64,000 bases of DNA from contig JAWRVZ010000086.1 of NCBI GenBank assembly GCA_037043235.1, forward strand, positions 1,270,001 through 1,334,000, written 5' to 3'. The position numbers and the translations under genes were made by a program. Positions 11,801 through 24,327 of this stretch are shown here, in pieces. Numbering within the stretch: position 1 is the first letter of the stretch; each line of letters begins with the position of its first letter. The notes beneath the pieces are model-generated. The model did no database searches and was not told the origin of the DNA. It was given only the letters and a program-made list of their open reading frames with translations. The DNA comes from Rhodeus uyekii. Its lineage: Eukaryota > Chordata > Actinopteri > Cypriniformes > Acheilognathidae.

Positions 11801-12954
11801 AAATTATTATTCCACCATGACAAAAACAAATACAGATATAAATAAATAATAAATAATTTATAATAAGAAAAAAAATGTGGACACAGTTTTTAAATGCAAA
11901 ACATTTAAAATATTGCAAACAATTTGTATTGCTAAATTAAAATCTTTCTGAATGCATATTGCTCATTTATTTTCAAAAGAAAAAACTGTAAATTGAACAT
12001 TTTATGTACTTTATAATAGCTATTCTTAGCTTAAGTAATGTAATGTCTTAATGTAGCTTAAGTAATTGACATGTCAACCGCAGGTTGTTCTGCATGTTTT
12101 CTTTAAATGGCTAATTTAATGTTCATATACGTTTTGCTAAATTGTTTGGCAGAACAACAATCCAATATTGTGACTTAAAATGCAGAGTTACCAAACTCAT
12201 CAGACTGCTCTACACTCAGGTACATTATTAAAATTCCTCTTAACAGCTCTGAACTGAGTTGGAGAGTGTTTGTTCACCGCACTGAATTCATTTTAACCCA
12301 CAGCAGCTTTTAATGAGCAAGTATTCTTCTACATAAACAGTGAAGATTGACAGCTGTACTCCTGCAGGAGGAGATGATATTTATGGCAGGAGAAAGGAGA
12401 AGAGAGGAAGAGACGTGTTTGAGCCATGACTGCTGTGGTATGTCATGTTTGGCCCTAGAGGGCCAGGTCTCTTGGGGTTTAACCCTTGACAAAATTAGAA
12501 AGATCCAACTGACATTGAGACATGTCATTGCAACAGTGTCATCGTTCACACTCACACCAATGCTACTCTCAGACACAAACAATGCCTGGCTACATAGTAT
12601 ATCAGAAGATAAGATACTGTCTCATAATTATTCATGATACCTAAAACAAGTGCTCAGACAGCTAGTTGCAGTCATGCTTCAAGACACATTAGAAATGCTT
12701 ACGTACAACAAAAATTTAAGTTTCTAGATTTAAGGAGGGGTTAACTGGAGTTTGTTTGATATTCTTGGCATCACAAACATCCTTATTGAGAGTCTTTCAC
12801 CCAATCGAATCACTTATATTTGGGAATCAACATCATGGGATAACAGTCTCATAATTTCTTAAACATACAAAACTGCATTTAAATGCAGAATACACATGTA
12901 AACAGCTCACCTACATATGCATTAAAATACAGATACACTAAATTTGGAAGATTT

Positions 12955-13235
12955 TTTTTTCTTTAAAAAAAAGTAGTACTTTTATTCAGCATTCAAGAAT
13001 GATGATTTCAATCATCACTTTGATTTTAAAGACTTTTACATTGTTAAAAAATTTTTTCCAAAGAAATGTTGTTCTTTTTACCTTTCTATTCATTTAAGAA
13101 TCTTGAAAAATAAATGTATTATAGGTTCCACAAAAATGTTGCTGATAATAATTAGAAATGTTTCTTGAGCACCAGATCAGCAAAGAAACATAGAATCAAC
13201 TGAAGACTGGAGTAAGGATGCTGAAAAATGTCTTG
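12955..13235 (+). mobile_element. MITE copy, family I
   Basis: Blocks include agtacttttattcagcattc, tcttgaaaaataaatgtatt, atttcttgagcacc-like sequence and agactggagtaaggatgctg. The open frame at 13152-13346 on the minus strand lies in this repeat. Confidence 0.6.
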
Positions 13236-14375
13236 TGTGTAGTAGTGGACTAACATTAGCCTTAAGACATTTGTTTTCCTGTAACTGGGAGTAAATTGTT
13301 GCATCTTCTTATTGCTTTGGTTCACTTTCACAAGGCAACATTTCAAAACAGACCAATATTTATTAAAAGCAGAATGTTATGATCTGAAATTTAGCTCAGT
13401 TAAGTGAGATTTTTAGATTGCAAGATGAAGACTTTGGTGACTTCTATAACTCCATGAGGGTAAATATCAATTTAAAATTAACAACATGACACAATAATAT
13501 ACACACTGCGCAAAACTAATAAAACAAAAATCCTGCCATTTACACATTGAAGTGAAATTATTTAAAAGGACAAACCTGGCTTCTAGTCAAATATGTCTCT
13601 AAATGTATTGGGCTGACTGCCTCCGTTCAGCAGGGGTTACTATAGCTGCGCAGATCCTGAAGGCAAGAACTAAATTGGATCTGCTTTGTGTCGGCAAAGC
13701 AGTGAGCCTGCAGTGATAGTCGCTTACTGCTATTGTCACCATCTAGGAAGCTAAGAGAAGTGCTGTGAGCAGCTGAGGGAAGCAGTGGACAGTCCAAACA
13801 TAAAAACAACTTATTTGTGCCATTAAATTTTTTTCTACAAATATCTGCTATTGTGAATTGCCTCCAGTCAGTTTTATGTTTTTTATTTATGACAAAGAAA
13901 TCAATGTAATGTTCAGGGTGGAAGCTTTTGAAGGTCTGTTTCTGCTGTCCTTGTGGCTGGAGTGGCAGGTGTTCTTGCTGCTCTCAGTAGGGGGTGCTGT
14001 TTTACTGTTTTACGATGATGCAGATGTTGCAGGAATTGGGGATTCACAGAGCCACCTGTTCATCTCAGATTTTGAACTGGAGGAGGAAAACGATGACACG
14101 GTCACGGTCAGTCTGATCTCTGTCTGTAAGTAAAGGGTGAATGTCGTTGCTCGGTTTCATCAGAACAGAGCAGTTGTGCCTGATTTTAGCTCAGTTATGA
14201 GCACACACGCTAACACAAACATGCGTTACATATTCAAGATTATATTTATAATACAGTTAAATGGGCATTTTTTCAACTAGGCACTTTTAGCTATAACCAT
14301 TTAAACATGTACTTTTAAAAAAACAAAAACAAAACACTGGACATAAATCAGACCCACAGCAAAATATCAGCATAG

Positions 14376-14754
14376 TAATAACAATAATAATGATGACAAA
14401 AAAATGGCACAAAATTACAGCCTGAAATGTATTAGATGTTCAGTGTAATCAACATTCTGCAATAATGTTTTGACAAATATATATAAACAATTTTTACAAA
14501 AAGACATATTTGAAATAGTATGGTAGAAAAGTATTAAAATGTAGATTGAGTAAAACAAAATCAATTAAGTCGCAAAAATTATGCCATGGTAAAGGTTTTA
14601 ATATGACTTTCATAAAACAGTGAAAATAAAAGGTATTCGAGGTATTCAGGTACTTTATGAACTTGACGAATCTCACTTTGAGAGTCCTGAAGACCATTTG
14701 TGAGAGAGAGACGGAAAAGAAAGAGAGTGAGAGGGCAGGTGTGTAGTTTGGACT
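14376..14754. repeat. interleaved duplication, first A-B unit
   Basis: Segment A (14376-14640) and segment B (14650-14754) both recur downstream: A at 14755-15028 and B at 15501-15615. B contains acttgacgaatctcactttg and an adjacent GA-rich run. On the minus strand B reads MVFRTLKVRFVKFIKY in both copies, preceded by a pyrimidine-rich tract. Confidence 0.85.
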
Positions 14755-15028
14755 TATAACAATAATAATGATGACAATAAAAATAAAAATAAAAATATGG
14801 CACAAAATTACAGCCAGAAATATATTAGATGTTCAGTGTAATCAACATTTTGCCATCTATAGCTATATAATGTTTTGACAAATATAGGGTATATAAATAA
14901 TTTTTACAAAATACATATTTGAAATGTTATGTTAGAAAGGAAGTAAAACAATAAAATCAATTAAATTATGCCATGGTAAAGGTTTTAATATGACTTTCAT
15001 AAAACAGTGAAATTAAAAGGTCTTCGAG
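14755..15028. repeat. second copy of segment A
   Basis: It matches 14376-14640 with small indels, sharing aattacagcc, tattagatgttcagtgtaat and atgccatggtaaaggtttta. It has an extra atctatagctatataat insertion near 14857-14870 and lacks some bases of A. Confidence 0.85.
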
Positions 15029-15500
15029 TTTTAAAAATAAAAAAGTAAACAAAAAATTCCAGCATATAAAATTGGTTAAAGAAACACCCACATACATATC
15101 ACTATTACCAAACTTGCAAAATAATCAATAAAATCCCATAAATAATTCAGTAAAGTATAAACAAAGCTTAGGCGATCAAACAAATCCATAGACAAATGAA
15201 AAAGAGTGCTGGTAATGTTCTGCTGAGACATTATCCATTAAATTTAAGGTCATTTCCTTTAAACCTAAAACACAACGCAATGCATCATTCAAAATACAGG
15301 TAAAACTTGAAAAATCAATGCATAAAATTATTACACAATACATTGTGCCTTATGTTTTTTGACATCACATTTACTATGGACGCTGAGTAAAAGAATCCAA
15401 AACTGTAAAATAAATAAACCTGGTGAGAACAACATTTGGTGATTCAGCTCTCCACAGTGACCACAGTAGATGTTACACACTTAGCCACTGACAACAATGG

Positions 15501-15615
15501 GTACTTAATGAACTTGACGAATCTCACTTTGAGAGTCCTGAAGACCATTTGTGAGAGAGAGAGAGAGAGACGGAAAAGAAAGATAGAGTGAGAGGGCAGG
15601 TGTGTAGTTTGGACT
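15501..15615. repeat. second copy of segment B
   Basis: It is nearly identical to 14650-14754, apart from a longer GA run (15552-15570) and one TA insertion. It follows 470 bp that have no counterpart between the first A and B. The match is closer than between the two A copies. Confidence 0.88.
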
Positions 15616-16829
15616 AGGGTTGCTCCACCATTCTCAGCCCTCTGATCCCTGTAATTGGATTTCCTGCACTTGGCCAGCCAGCACTGAGCATCAAGAGTGT
15701 GCCTCTGTACTTGGGGAGCCTTTTCACTTGTGTGTGTGTGTGTGTGCTTGTTTATGTGTGTGGACCACTCTGCTGTCCACAACTGAGGGCATTCAGTGGA
15801 CCGCTGCTCTTGCATTCACAAGGAAAACTAAACAAAATCAACAAGCCAAACAGCATGGCAGTGAAAAAGTGGGGTTTGTGTTTATATGGGTATATTAGAT
15901 CGGCCGCCAAACTGGCAGAGTGTAGATCTACCAAACCAACAGTGCAGTTATGGCCTGATGCATTTCATGATACCACATAAATTAATTTTAAACAGATGGA
16001 GAATGGTATATTATGAAATTATAATGCACTAAACAAAACTTTTCTTTTAACCAAGCTAAGTGGAGCCAAAGCACATTAAAAGAATAGTTCTCCTAAAAAT
16101 GTATGTTCCCTATTAGTCAGCCACGTTCTACGTTACATCACAACTGAACTGACGAATTGAGATCCTAAGTCATCATTTCAATTCTGAAGTAACATCTCTA
16201 TCCCCTCCTTAAGGGAAAGGGGGTTACAATAGTAACCTAGAAGTTTCAACTGTTTTTGTACATATACTGTAAACAAAAAGATTTTTCAAAGTTGCAAATA
16301 AAACAAACTCTTAATATTAAGTGTACTAACTATTATGTACTAACATTTAAATTAACAATTTGATACAATGAACTTATTGTGCATATGCATGTTTCCTGAA
16401 GACGTATAGTAACGCATCCACGTGATTGTGTCATGAAGCACGTGTGCAATCATACCAATCGTGTGGAATTTATAAAGGCATGCCATGTCAAAGAGTTGGC
16501 AGCTTCTCTGGCTTCAGTAGCACTCACAAAGAAAACAAGTGTGAAAAATATGGTGAATAAAAAGCATTTCAGACATTGTGTTCATCCTTGCCCTCTTTAC
16601 ATCATGGGTGGGATGTAATGGCATGTACTGTTTGTGTTCTGTTTTGGAGTCAAACATGCACAGTCAGCGATTGAGGGAGTTGGGTGTGTACACTGTGAGC
16701 AGATATCGCTTAAAACACTTAGTTTTCACCTGGTGCTTTTTGAGGAGAGCACCCAGGCTCGCCGTCCTTGCAGTTCCGGGTCCCGTTGTAGCTGAAGCTC
16801 AGTGGCAATCTATAACTTGCAGATCGCAA

Positions 16830-18182
16830 ATGGATTTGTCGGAGGGTTTTGAAATTAGCTCCGCCCTATCTCTACCTTCACCCGGCAGTGCTTCAAGTGC
16901 TTTTTCTCAGGTGGAAGCACGCTCTGCGGTTTCTTCTGCCCCAAGGAGAAGTTCTGAGGAACTGGACGTTGTCAGCATCATGGCTGGAGATGAGGATTCT
17001 CATGAGGTTGTGACTCGCGCTGTTGCCAGATTAAACAGCCAGCTTCGACTGGCCAGCAGAGAGGTAGGACGTTTGTCTGAAAGGCAAACCTGACGAATGC
17101 TTCCTGCGTTCATCAGCGCAGCCTCTCCATCTGGGCCTGTCATTAGTTCCTGATCTCCACACTGAGGTGTCGAGATCGTAGAAGGAGGAGGTGCTTGAAG
17201 ACCTCGATGAGGGTGGGGGAATCGGTTTTGACCTGGTGTTAGAGCTGTGTCGGGCAACCAGTTTGTCTGTCTGGGTCACCAAAGAGACCGGCAAATCAAC
17301 TGGGTGGTCTATGGCAGCACTGGTGGCTATGGAGAGACATCCTTGGTTAAACTAAAGTGAAATCAAAGATAAAGATAAGAGTTTCCTGTTATAATAATAA
17401 TAATTCATTACATTTATATAGCGCTTTATCAAAGTGTCTCAAAGCGCTTACATGGATGGGGGGGAATCTCCTCAACCGCCACTAGGGTGCAGCATCCACC
17501 TGGATGATGCGACGGCAGCCATATTGCGCCAGAACGCTCACCACACACCAGCTTATTGGTGGAGAGGAGACAGAGTGATGAAGCCAATCAGAGTATGGGG
17601 ATGGTTAGGAAGCCATGATGGACAAATTTGGCCAGGATGCCGGGGTTACACCCCTACTCTTGGGATTTTTAATGACCACAGAGAGTCAGGACCTCGGTTT
17701 AACGTCACATCTGAAAGACTGTGCTCTTTGCAGTACAGTGTCCCCATCACTATACTGGGGCGGTAGGACCCACATAGACCAGAGGGTGAGCACCCCCTGC
17801 TGGCCTCCTAACACCACTTCAAGCAGCAATCGAGTCAGTCTCCCATCCAGGAAAATGACCACACTCAGCCCCGCTTAGCTTGCGTGAGCAACCAGTCATA
17901 GGCTACAGGGTGACATTGCTGCCAGCTGTTGGATGTCCCGCGTGCCTCCTGGGTTTCCTCTTCAGCGACACAGTCTCCAATGTAGTCGAGAGGCACCAGG
18001 AGGCCACTAAACAAGTGGGGGCATTCCACAAACTCCTCTCCCACCACTCTCAGGTCTCAGGTCTGAGTGAGAGCAGCCCCAAAAGCCCTGCTCCTCATAC
18101 CATGCTGCACAGAAACAAAGCATCACCACCAGGACCCCTTTCCGAAGAACAGGGAGTTACACTCTTACCCACAGCCTTCTAG
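16830..18182 (+). pseudogene. DIRS-type Gag-like ORF, broken
   Basis: The frame opens MDLSEGFEISSALSLPSPGS, continues with SSEELDVVS and HEVVTRAVARLN, and stops at 17093. Downstream in other frames come SMAALVAMERHPWLN (about 17305-17350, then a stop) and IKDKDKSFL. After the inserted SINE comes LFSDTVSNVVERHQEATKQV (about 17960-18020). The order acidic/Ser-rich N-terminus, VVTRAV, SMAA..ERHLWLN, IK.KDK.FLL, LFGDAV...V matches the Gag-like protein of fish DIRS elements as I remember it. Stops and frameshifts make it non-functional. Confidence 0.65.
17388..17935 (-). mobile_element. 5S-rRNA-derived SINE inserted in the DIRS-like element
   Basis: Read on the minus strand, the head (about 17838-17880) contains CTGGATGGGAGAC and AGCTAAGCGGGG, which are the C-box and A-box words of the 5S rRNA internal promoter. 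The body follows, then a tail ending in ATTATTATTATTAT near 17388-17402. Head-body-tail order and the simple-repeat end fit a SINE3-type element. It interrupts the Gag-like frame exactly between IKDKDKSFL and the next conserved block, so it inserted after the DIRS-like element. Confidence 0.8.
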
Positions 18183-21100
18183 GGATAGGATGGATACAGA
18201 GCTGCCCAGTGGCGTAAATCTGAACAATTGTTTGTATGTTTTGGCCCCCCTAAAAAAGGGGCCCTGATGTCCAAGCAGATAATGAGAAAGTGGATAGTTG
18301 AGGCTGTCTCACTTGCTTATGTGTTTGTACATATATCTTGCGTGCCTGCCAGCAGAGTCTACTTCAGACACTCTAAGCTGCTGATTCTTTGACATGGCAT
18401 GCCTTTATAGATAGACATCAATCACCTCTGACGTCTTTTCACACGAATGGTCCGATTACACATTTGCTTCATGACGCAGTCATGAAAATGGGTTCCCATA
18501 GCACTTGATGCAGCATCTTGTTCCCTCTTCAGGGAACTAAGGTTGCATACGTAACCAATATTTTTTTTGATTGTTCTTTAAAAACCTGCATTTTATAAAT
18601 ACCTGCAAATAATTGGTGTAATTACATCTATAATGACACTGCTGAAGCTTCCCTGACCCCTTATTTCACCCATACACTTACCCATACCACCAAACCTCTC
18701 CCTAAATGTACCAGTATCCCACTTCAATAGTAGAAAAAGTGTTTTGCAATACAGCATGAACACAAGTATATTGTGCTAACTTTTATAATTTTTTGATGCA
18801 AGTAGTTAAAGACACCTATATAAAGTGTAACCAAACAAAGATTATTGGAGTAGACTACATTTTACAAGACTGTTATTTCAGTCATTCAGTCTTTATATTT
18901 CACATTTTCACATTTCACAAGTTTAATTCAACTAATCTTTCATTTTCAGGACAAAAACAGTGGAACTATTTTTCAAAATATCTTAGAGAAAGCCATACTG
19001 TTTTGGAAAAAAAACACTATGCCTTTCATCCTATGCAGTCATATATCTTTTACTGTTCTTTCTATTGCTTGTTTTCCAATGTAATGTAAAAGGATATTTC
19101 AGGGGTCTGGACTCCATCAAAGGCTGATGCATTTGTCAACGCAGTTTGCGAGAGCTCTTGACTCCCACACACCAGCGGTCAGGTGCTCTGCAGAGTCACA
19201 TTGCCATTTCTTCCTCGGGGCCCCAGAGAGCCTCCACTTCATTAAAGATGCATCAAAGAGAGACTAAGGATCTTCCCAGCACATAAGCCAACAGAGGATC
19301 CAAGCCATATCCACATTCAGCCAACAACCCAGGCAGAAAGCTCTGCTCTGGACTAAAAAATAATAACGACACTTTTGGGAAGATCTGACAAGCCCAACAG
19401 CTATTTCCATGTCCAAAAAGTCTGATGTGTGGAAATGCAGTGGAGGCTGCCATGACTTTTAATATGCACTGGAGAAAAAGAGGCAGTCTCAGAAAAGGCT
19501 CCCGCTTGCTGTGAAATTTCTATGCTGCCAATCCAAAAAATATTAAATTTTTGGGTAGGCCCGACTGAGATTTTACCATTCCAGTGTGCTAATCGCAAAA
19601 TATGTGCCCTTTAAAGAAATAAACAGCACAATGATTTTTGAGTATAAACATAAAAATTTAGGAAACTGCCGATATTAAACACCAGTTTTCTTTGGAAACA
19701 CTTCAAACACAAAGATGAGTCAGTTAGATTGCAACAGAAATTCTTGAAAGCATAAAGTATAAAACATTAACTGGTAAAGATTAATAAATCATTTTAGTGA
19801 AAAAGGGAAAGAGAGAGTTATAAGCTCAGTTATGTCTTGAAATCAGGCATGAATATTCAATGATGGTTGATGTCAAGATTCCCTCAGTAGAGATAAGAGG
19901 GAGTGGCAGAGAGCGTTTGAGATGAAACAGAGCTAAAGCAACCGATGCGGGCATCCACCCATCATTCATTGAGAGGCTCTCTTTCCCCTGGGCTAGTGCC
20001 AGTTACAGTAGGGAGATTGTACTAGATAGCGCCAACAGAGGGCAGCAGCAGAAAGACCGAAAGAGAAAGATATTAAAGATTGGACCAATTATGAATGTAA
20101 GGATTTTGGTTTAGAGCTCATTGACAGTCAGCACCATAGATGACACTGGAGGTTTTGAGGGTGTATCATGCAAACCCCCCCACAAAAAAAACTTCATAAT
20201 ATTTCAAATGTACTTTTTACTCTTTGAGTGAGAATGTGTAGCATTCCAACTATAAAGAAATCAATACTTTTATTTACCCAGACGGCATTATATTTTTTTC
20301 AAACACACTTTTCGTTATACTGATTGAAACTCTCTTCACATCTTGATAGCATCCAATAATATAAGTGGTCTGAATATATATGCAAAAGTATATATATTTC
20401 GTCTAATCATTGTATTTGGTCCGACTTGCCTGTCAACCTATGCTTATGCATGCATCCGTGCACCCATTTTTTTTTTAAATGACTTAATTTAGCATGCTGC
20501 TTCAAGTCAGATCGCAGAGGGCAGCCGATCTAGATGTATGACTGAAATCAAACTCCCACTCGAAAGTAACCCAACACGCTGCCCTCCACTCATTTCATGC
20601 TCCAAGTGGATTTCACTGGGCCTCAGTTTTGAGCTGTAACTGAAGAAAACCAGGCAGGCCAAAATAAGGAAGTAGGATTAGGAGTCAGGGCATAAATCGA
20701 TGAGACATAATGGAAGGTTAGAAAAAATGCGGAGAGCTTCAATTTCACAATCTGCTCTTCTGCCTACACACACGCGCACACACAACTGGCCTGAATACAC
20801 TCTTAATCTCGCACACAGGCCTGCAGCCAGGCCTGATTACTCTTCTTTTCAGAAAGGATTCATGCAGAAGGTGAATATCCAGCTTTAGAGAAAAGCTCTG
20901 GAGTGGGTGCCGCTGTAGATGACCTACCAGTGCGGTCGACAAGCTTAGACACAGAAGCTTAGACTCAGACACTGATACACACACAACAGCACACATGCAC
21001 TCTTGAACTTTGTTTTTGCTCTCTTTACCTCACTATATGTTCTCAGGGGCGTACAAATCATTGTAACTTTCGAAGTTTGACCGCTCTCAACTTTTTAGAA

Positions 21101-21429
21101 AATAATTATTGAATTCTAACAGCTTTGTTTTGCTTTAGAACTACTGAGTGAATGTTACGTCACCTAATAAATATTCAGGAGCCAGGATGAGGAGGTTTAT
21201 AATGCATCTTACCCAACTTTTCATACTACTCCAGCTCTCTCTTTCTGACTCTCACATTAAGAACAATAAGAGAAGAATGATAAAGCATGTAATTTCTAAT
21301 ACTCTAGTGGTGCTAAACAGTCCTGCAGCCTCATTTTTAAATGGCCTGTGATGTCAAAATTGCCTCAACCAGTGGTGTGACTAGGGCGGGACTACTTGTT
21401 TGGTCAGTAAGATATATTTAAAAGAAATA

Positions 21430-21690
21430 AAATTATGCATTACATTTATTAAAAGTGACCATAAAGACCACCAATTTTTCAAATAAAGGCTGTTCTTTTG
21501 AACTGTCTATTCATCAGAGATTCCATAAAAATGAGTCTACGAGTCCATAAAAACATTAAGACTGAAGATTGAAATAATGGCTGGTGAATTTTTTTTATTT
21601 GATTTAAAATTATTAATAAAATTACTCTTTTTACTCTATCTTTTATCAAATAAATGCAGCCTTGGAGAGCATGAAAGAAGTATTGTAAAA
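21430..21690 (-). mobile_element. MITE copy, family I
   Basis: It contains ggctgttcttttgaactgtc, then agactgaagattgaaataat and tcaaataaatgcagccttgg. These match the family seen at 1530 and 49815. Confidence 0.65.
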
Positions 21691-24156
21691 ATGTTAATAT
21701 AATATATACATTTCTTTCACTAATACGCAGACTCTCTAACTGAGAAAGCTCCTGATTGAGAGCTACATATGGAAAGGGAGCCCATCTGTCATGTTAAGAC
21801 CCTCAGTGATCTCTGGTGCCAATAACCGTCTGCTCTCTGTAGGGCCGTGCCACTGCTGGGGCAAAACGAGCAGCAATAAGCACTAATGCCTTGCTGTTTC
21901 CTCATATTCCGATCATGCCAGGCTCATTCAGGGCCACTTTGTATGCATCCGTGCCCTACTAGCAGCACAAACACTCAGGGAAGGAAGTGCTGTCTTCTCC
22001 ATGGAAAAGCCTGCATACTTTTACATGTGCTGTATGCATAATGCCCAGTTGGCCGTCTTTCCCTGCACTCCTTCATCAAGTGATTGATGTTTTGCTGTCA
22101 CCAGCCTCTGAGAAAGCACTAAGCGAGTCGCTGTTTTCTCTGCTCGGTCTCACCTGAAGCTTTTCCCCCCCTATTTTTATTTAAAAATGGAAGGCAGAGA
22201 ACAAGATTTGCTTCTCCTCACAGTCCAAAGGAAGGGTAAAGCAGTAGGGTGTAAAAATAATGGGTTATGTATGGATTCAGGAATGTGTGTAAATGAGCGA
22301 GCAGGGAATGTGATGTCCTCTGCCTCACCATAACCCCCGCGCTCCCTCGTGCCCCAGAGATGAGGACAGGGAGACTGCAGGAGGTGCGAATTTGAGAAAT
22401 GGAGCCAGTAAGCAGCTTTCTTTCCCTCCGTGTGCGTCTCCAGAGCCCCTGAGAGATACACCACTGCCTGGGGAAACATCAGGAGAACACACTCCTGGCC
22501 TAGGATTGCGTGTAGAATTGAGGAAATTATTCCCTGCTACTCGGACAACATTTGTAATGAAAGTCCTGACATTAGGATCATTTTAACTTAACTTTAACCA
22601 GTGGCATGCAATTAAGAACACATTTATCTATGAAGGACTACACTATCACCAGGCAGCCAATACTATAAATTTTTTTGCATGTTTAAATTATTTTTCGTTT
22701 AAGTATTTTTGGGATATTTCTGTCTTATGTCAAACACAGAAAAAAAAGAATAACAAATTAAGTGAAATAAATAAAAATAAAAAGTTATCATAATATTTTA
22801 CTAAAATAATATATAATATAGTTTAATTGATTAATACAAGAATATTTCAGTCTCTAATAATTTATATAATATAATAATTAACAAGACACAACAAAATATA
22901 ATAGTAGAATAAGAAGACAAGTTACTAAAATAAAGTAACAAGGGAGTTTATTATTATTATTATATTTTAAAAACTACAATAATAAAAGGAGAGTAAAAAT
23001 ATTTTGCATAGCTCTTATTTATTAATAATAATAGTTGCATTAGATAATATGATTAATAGTCACTGGTTGGTTACAAAAATCTCACATATTGCATATTGGT
23101 CGATTCGTGGCTAATTTGCAGTTTTGCTATGAACATAATAGGCATGTATTATAACACTTCAGCCAATCACCCATCTTCAATTCAGCCATCAGCCAATCAG
23201 AGCAACAAAAAAAAACAATGTCACTGTGATTATATCAGCAATATGATTTATCAGAATAAAATATATCCATATATATTTTTTAATTGTTTAGGTCCTATAA
23301 ATTACATTTGAATTGTGTTGCATATTTGTGAATGGATCAAATCTTTGTCATTAGGTAGTGACTATGCAAATACGATCTAAATTGGTCCTCTTGTCTTCAG
23401 TCTAGGTAAGACTGGAACAATTGACTGGTATAGAAACATCAGACAAAGCACATAATAGCATTTAAAGATTTACACAGACATTTGATAATACATTACAGAG
23501 CGAAAAATCATTCGACAACAATGAACCACTTCAGGAAGCATGAAACACTGCATGTAGCACAAGATTTATCCGCAATGGTGTATTTTTGTGTTCTGGTTTG
23601 CCTATTGTGTGGTAAACAGTGTGAAGATGCAGCCAGCTCAACTCATGGGTTAAAAACTCAATCTGCATGAAAGAGATTCGCCTCTTTTGCTTTTCTTTAC
23701 CCAGCGAACAATTCAAATCCTCAGTTATACTGCTTCATGCATAATCTAGCCATTTCTGAGAAGAAAAGGCTGTAAAATGTCAGTAAATAGACATTTATAA
23801 GCAATTACAGAGTCTGTTTTATTTCAGCTGTGTTTTCATCTTCTTAAGCCTCCATTTGTACTCAACAGAGAACAATCAGCAGAACATTTGAGGTGAAAAT
23901 ATTGTAATCAGTGCTGCAAATAGACTTAAACACAATAACCAGGCAATGAAGTCTACCAATAGACATAAAGAAAGAGGACAGGCTTCATGTGCTGATCCTG
24001 ATAGTACAGGAAGTGCCTGCTCAGCTCTTACTCTTTTCACACTTTACACTGACAAACTGTAAGTGCATAACCATGGGATACAGTTGAGGACAGACAGACA
24101 CAGAGAAAGGGATACAAAAGATGGGGAAACAAAGACAATATGAGCCAGCCTCTTAC

Positions 24157-24327
24157 ATTTTAACTCCAGACGGATGAAATCTGTGTTTCCAAGGTTTTCC
24201 AGAAAGACACCATAGGGAGCAGAGGTCTTGAAGTAAAATGAGATGTCAGCACTTGTTTCTCCTTGAAAAGTGGAGAAATGCAAGTACGAAGATGGCGTGT
24301 TGAAGGACGCCGCGTTCCAGTAGCTTC
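24157..24327 (-). CDS. cntnap2: cntnap2 exon: start of laminin G domain 3
   Basis: This 171-bp exon reads RSYWNAASFNTPSSYLHF and then the motif FSTFQGETSADISFYFKT, followed by YGVFLENLGNTDFIRLELK. The YLHF and SFYFKT strands are the opening beta strands of a laminin G fold, here LG3. The stretch FQGETSADISFYFKT is, from memory, identical to vertebrate CNTNAP2 and clearly different in CNTNAP4/5. The acceptor is gttttgcag above 24327 and the donor gtaagag below 24157. Both junctions are phase 1, so the exon is symmetric: skipping it would preserve frame but remove 57 residues of the LG3 core. Confidence 0.93.

Larger units (their letters stand above)
16390..18557 (+). mobile_element. decayed DIRS-like retroelement with inverted ends
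   Basis: Inverted flanks are visible: tataaaggcatgccatgtca near 16470-16495 is repeated in reverse complement near 18388-18411. The surrounding 100 bp also pair, including tcatgaagca. The right end closes with ccctcttcagggaacta and gcatacgtaacc, a terminus seen again at 28600-28968 and 63250. Between the ends lie fragments of a DIRS-type Gag-like frame. No tyrosine recombinase or reverse transcriptase is present, so this is an internally deleted, dead copy. Fish DIRS elements carry inverted terminal repeats, which fits, but the family call comes from memory. Confidence 0.7.
11543..24156 (-). other. cntnap2 intron (12.6 kb) with DIRS-like element and duplications
   Basis: Recognisable content is MITE copies (11615-11800, 12955-13235, 21430-21690), an interleaved duplication (14376-15615) and a DIRS-like element with an inserted SINE (16390-18557). 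I see nothing assignable in 11810-12950, 13240-14370, 18560-21420 or 21700-24150. The 13858-14133 frame is discussed under findings. The 22080-22600 stretch is noticeably less AT-rich and looks unique. Confidence 0.75.

Noticed and set aside
17434..17878. Open frames of about 90-110 residues
   Set aside because: They fall inside the 5S-derived SINE read on the wrong strand.
17838..17880. A possible 5S rRNA gene
   Set aside because: Only the promoter-like part matches 5S rRNA. The flanks are SINE body and the sequence has diverged, so it is a SINE head, not an rRNA gene.
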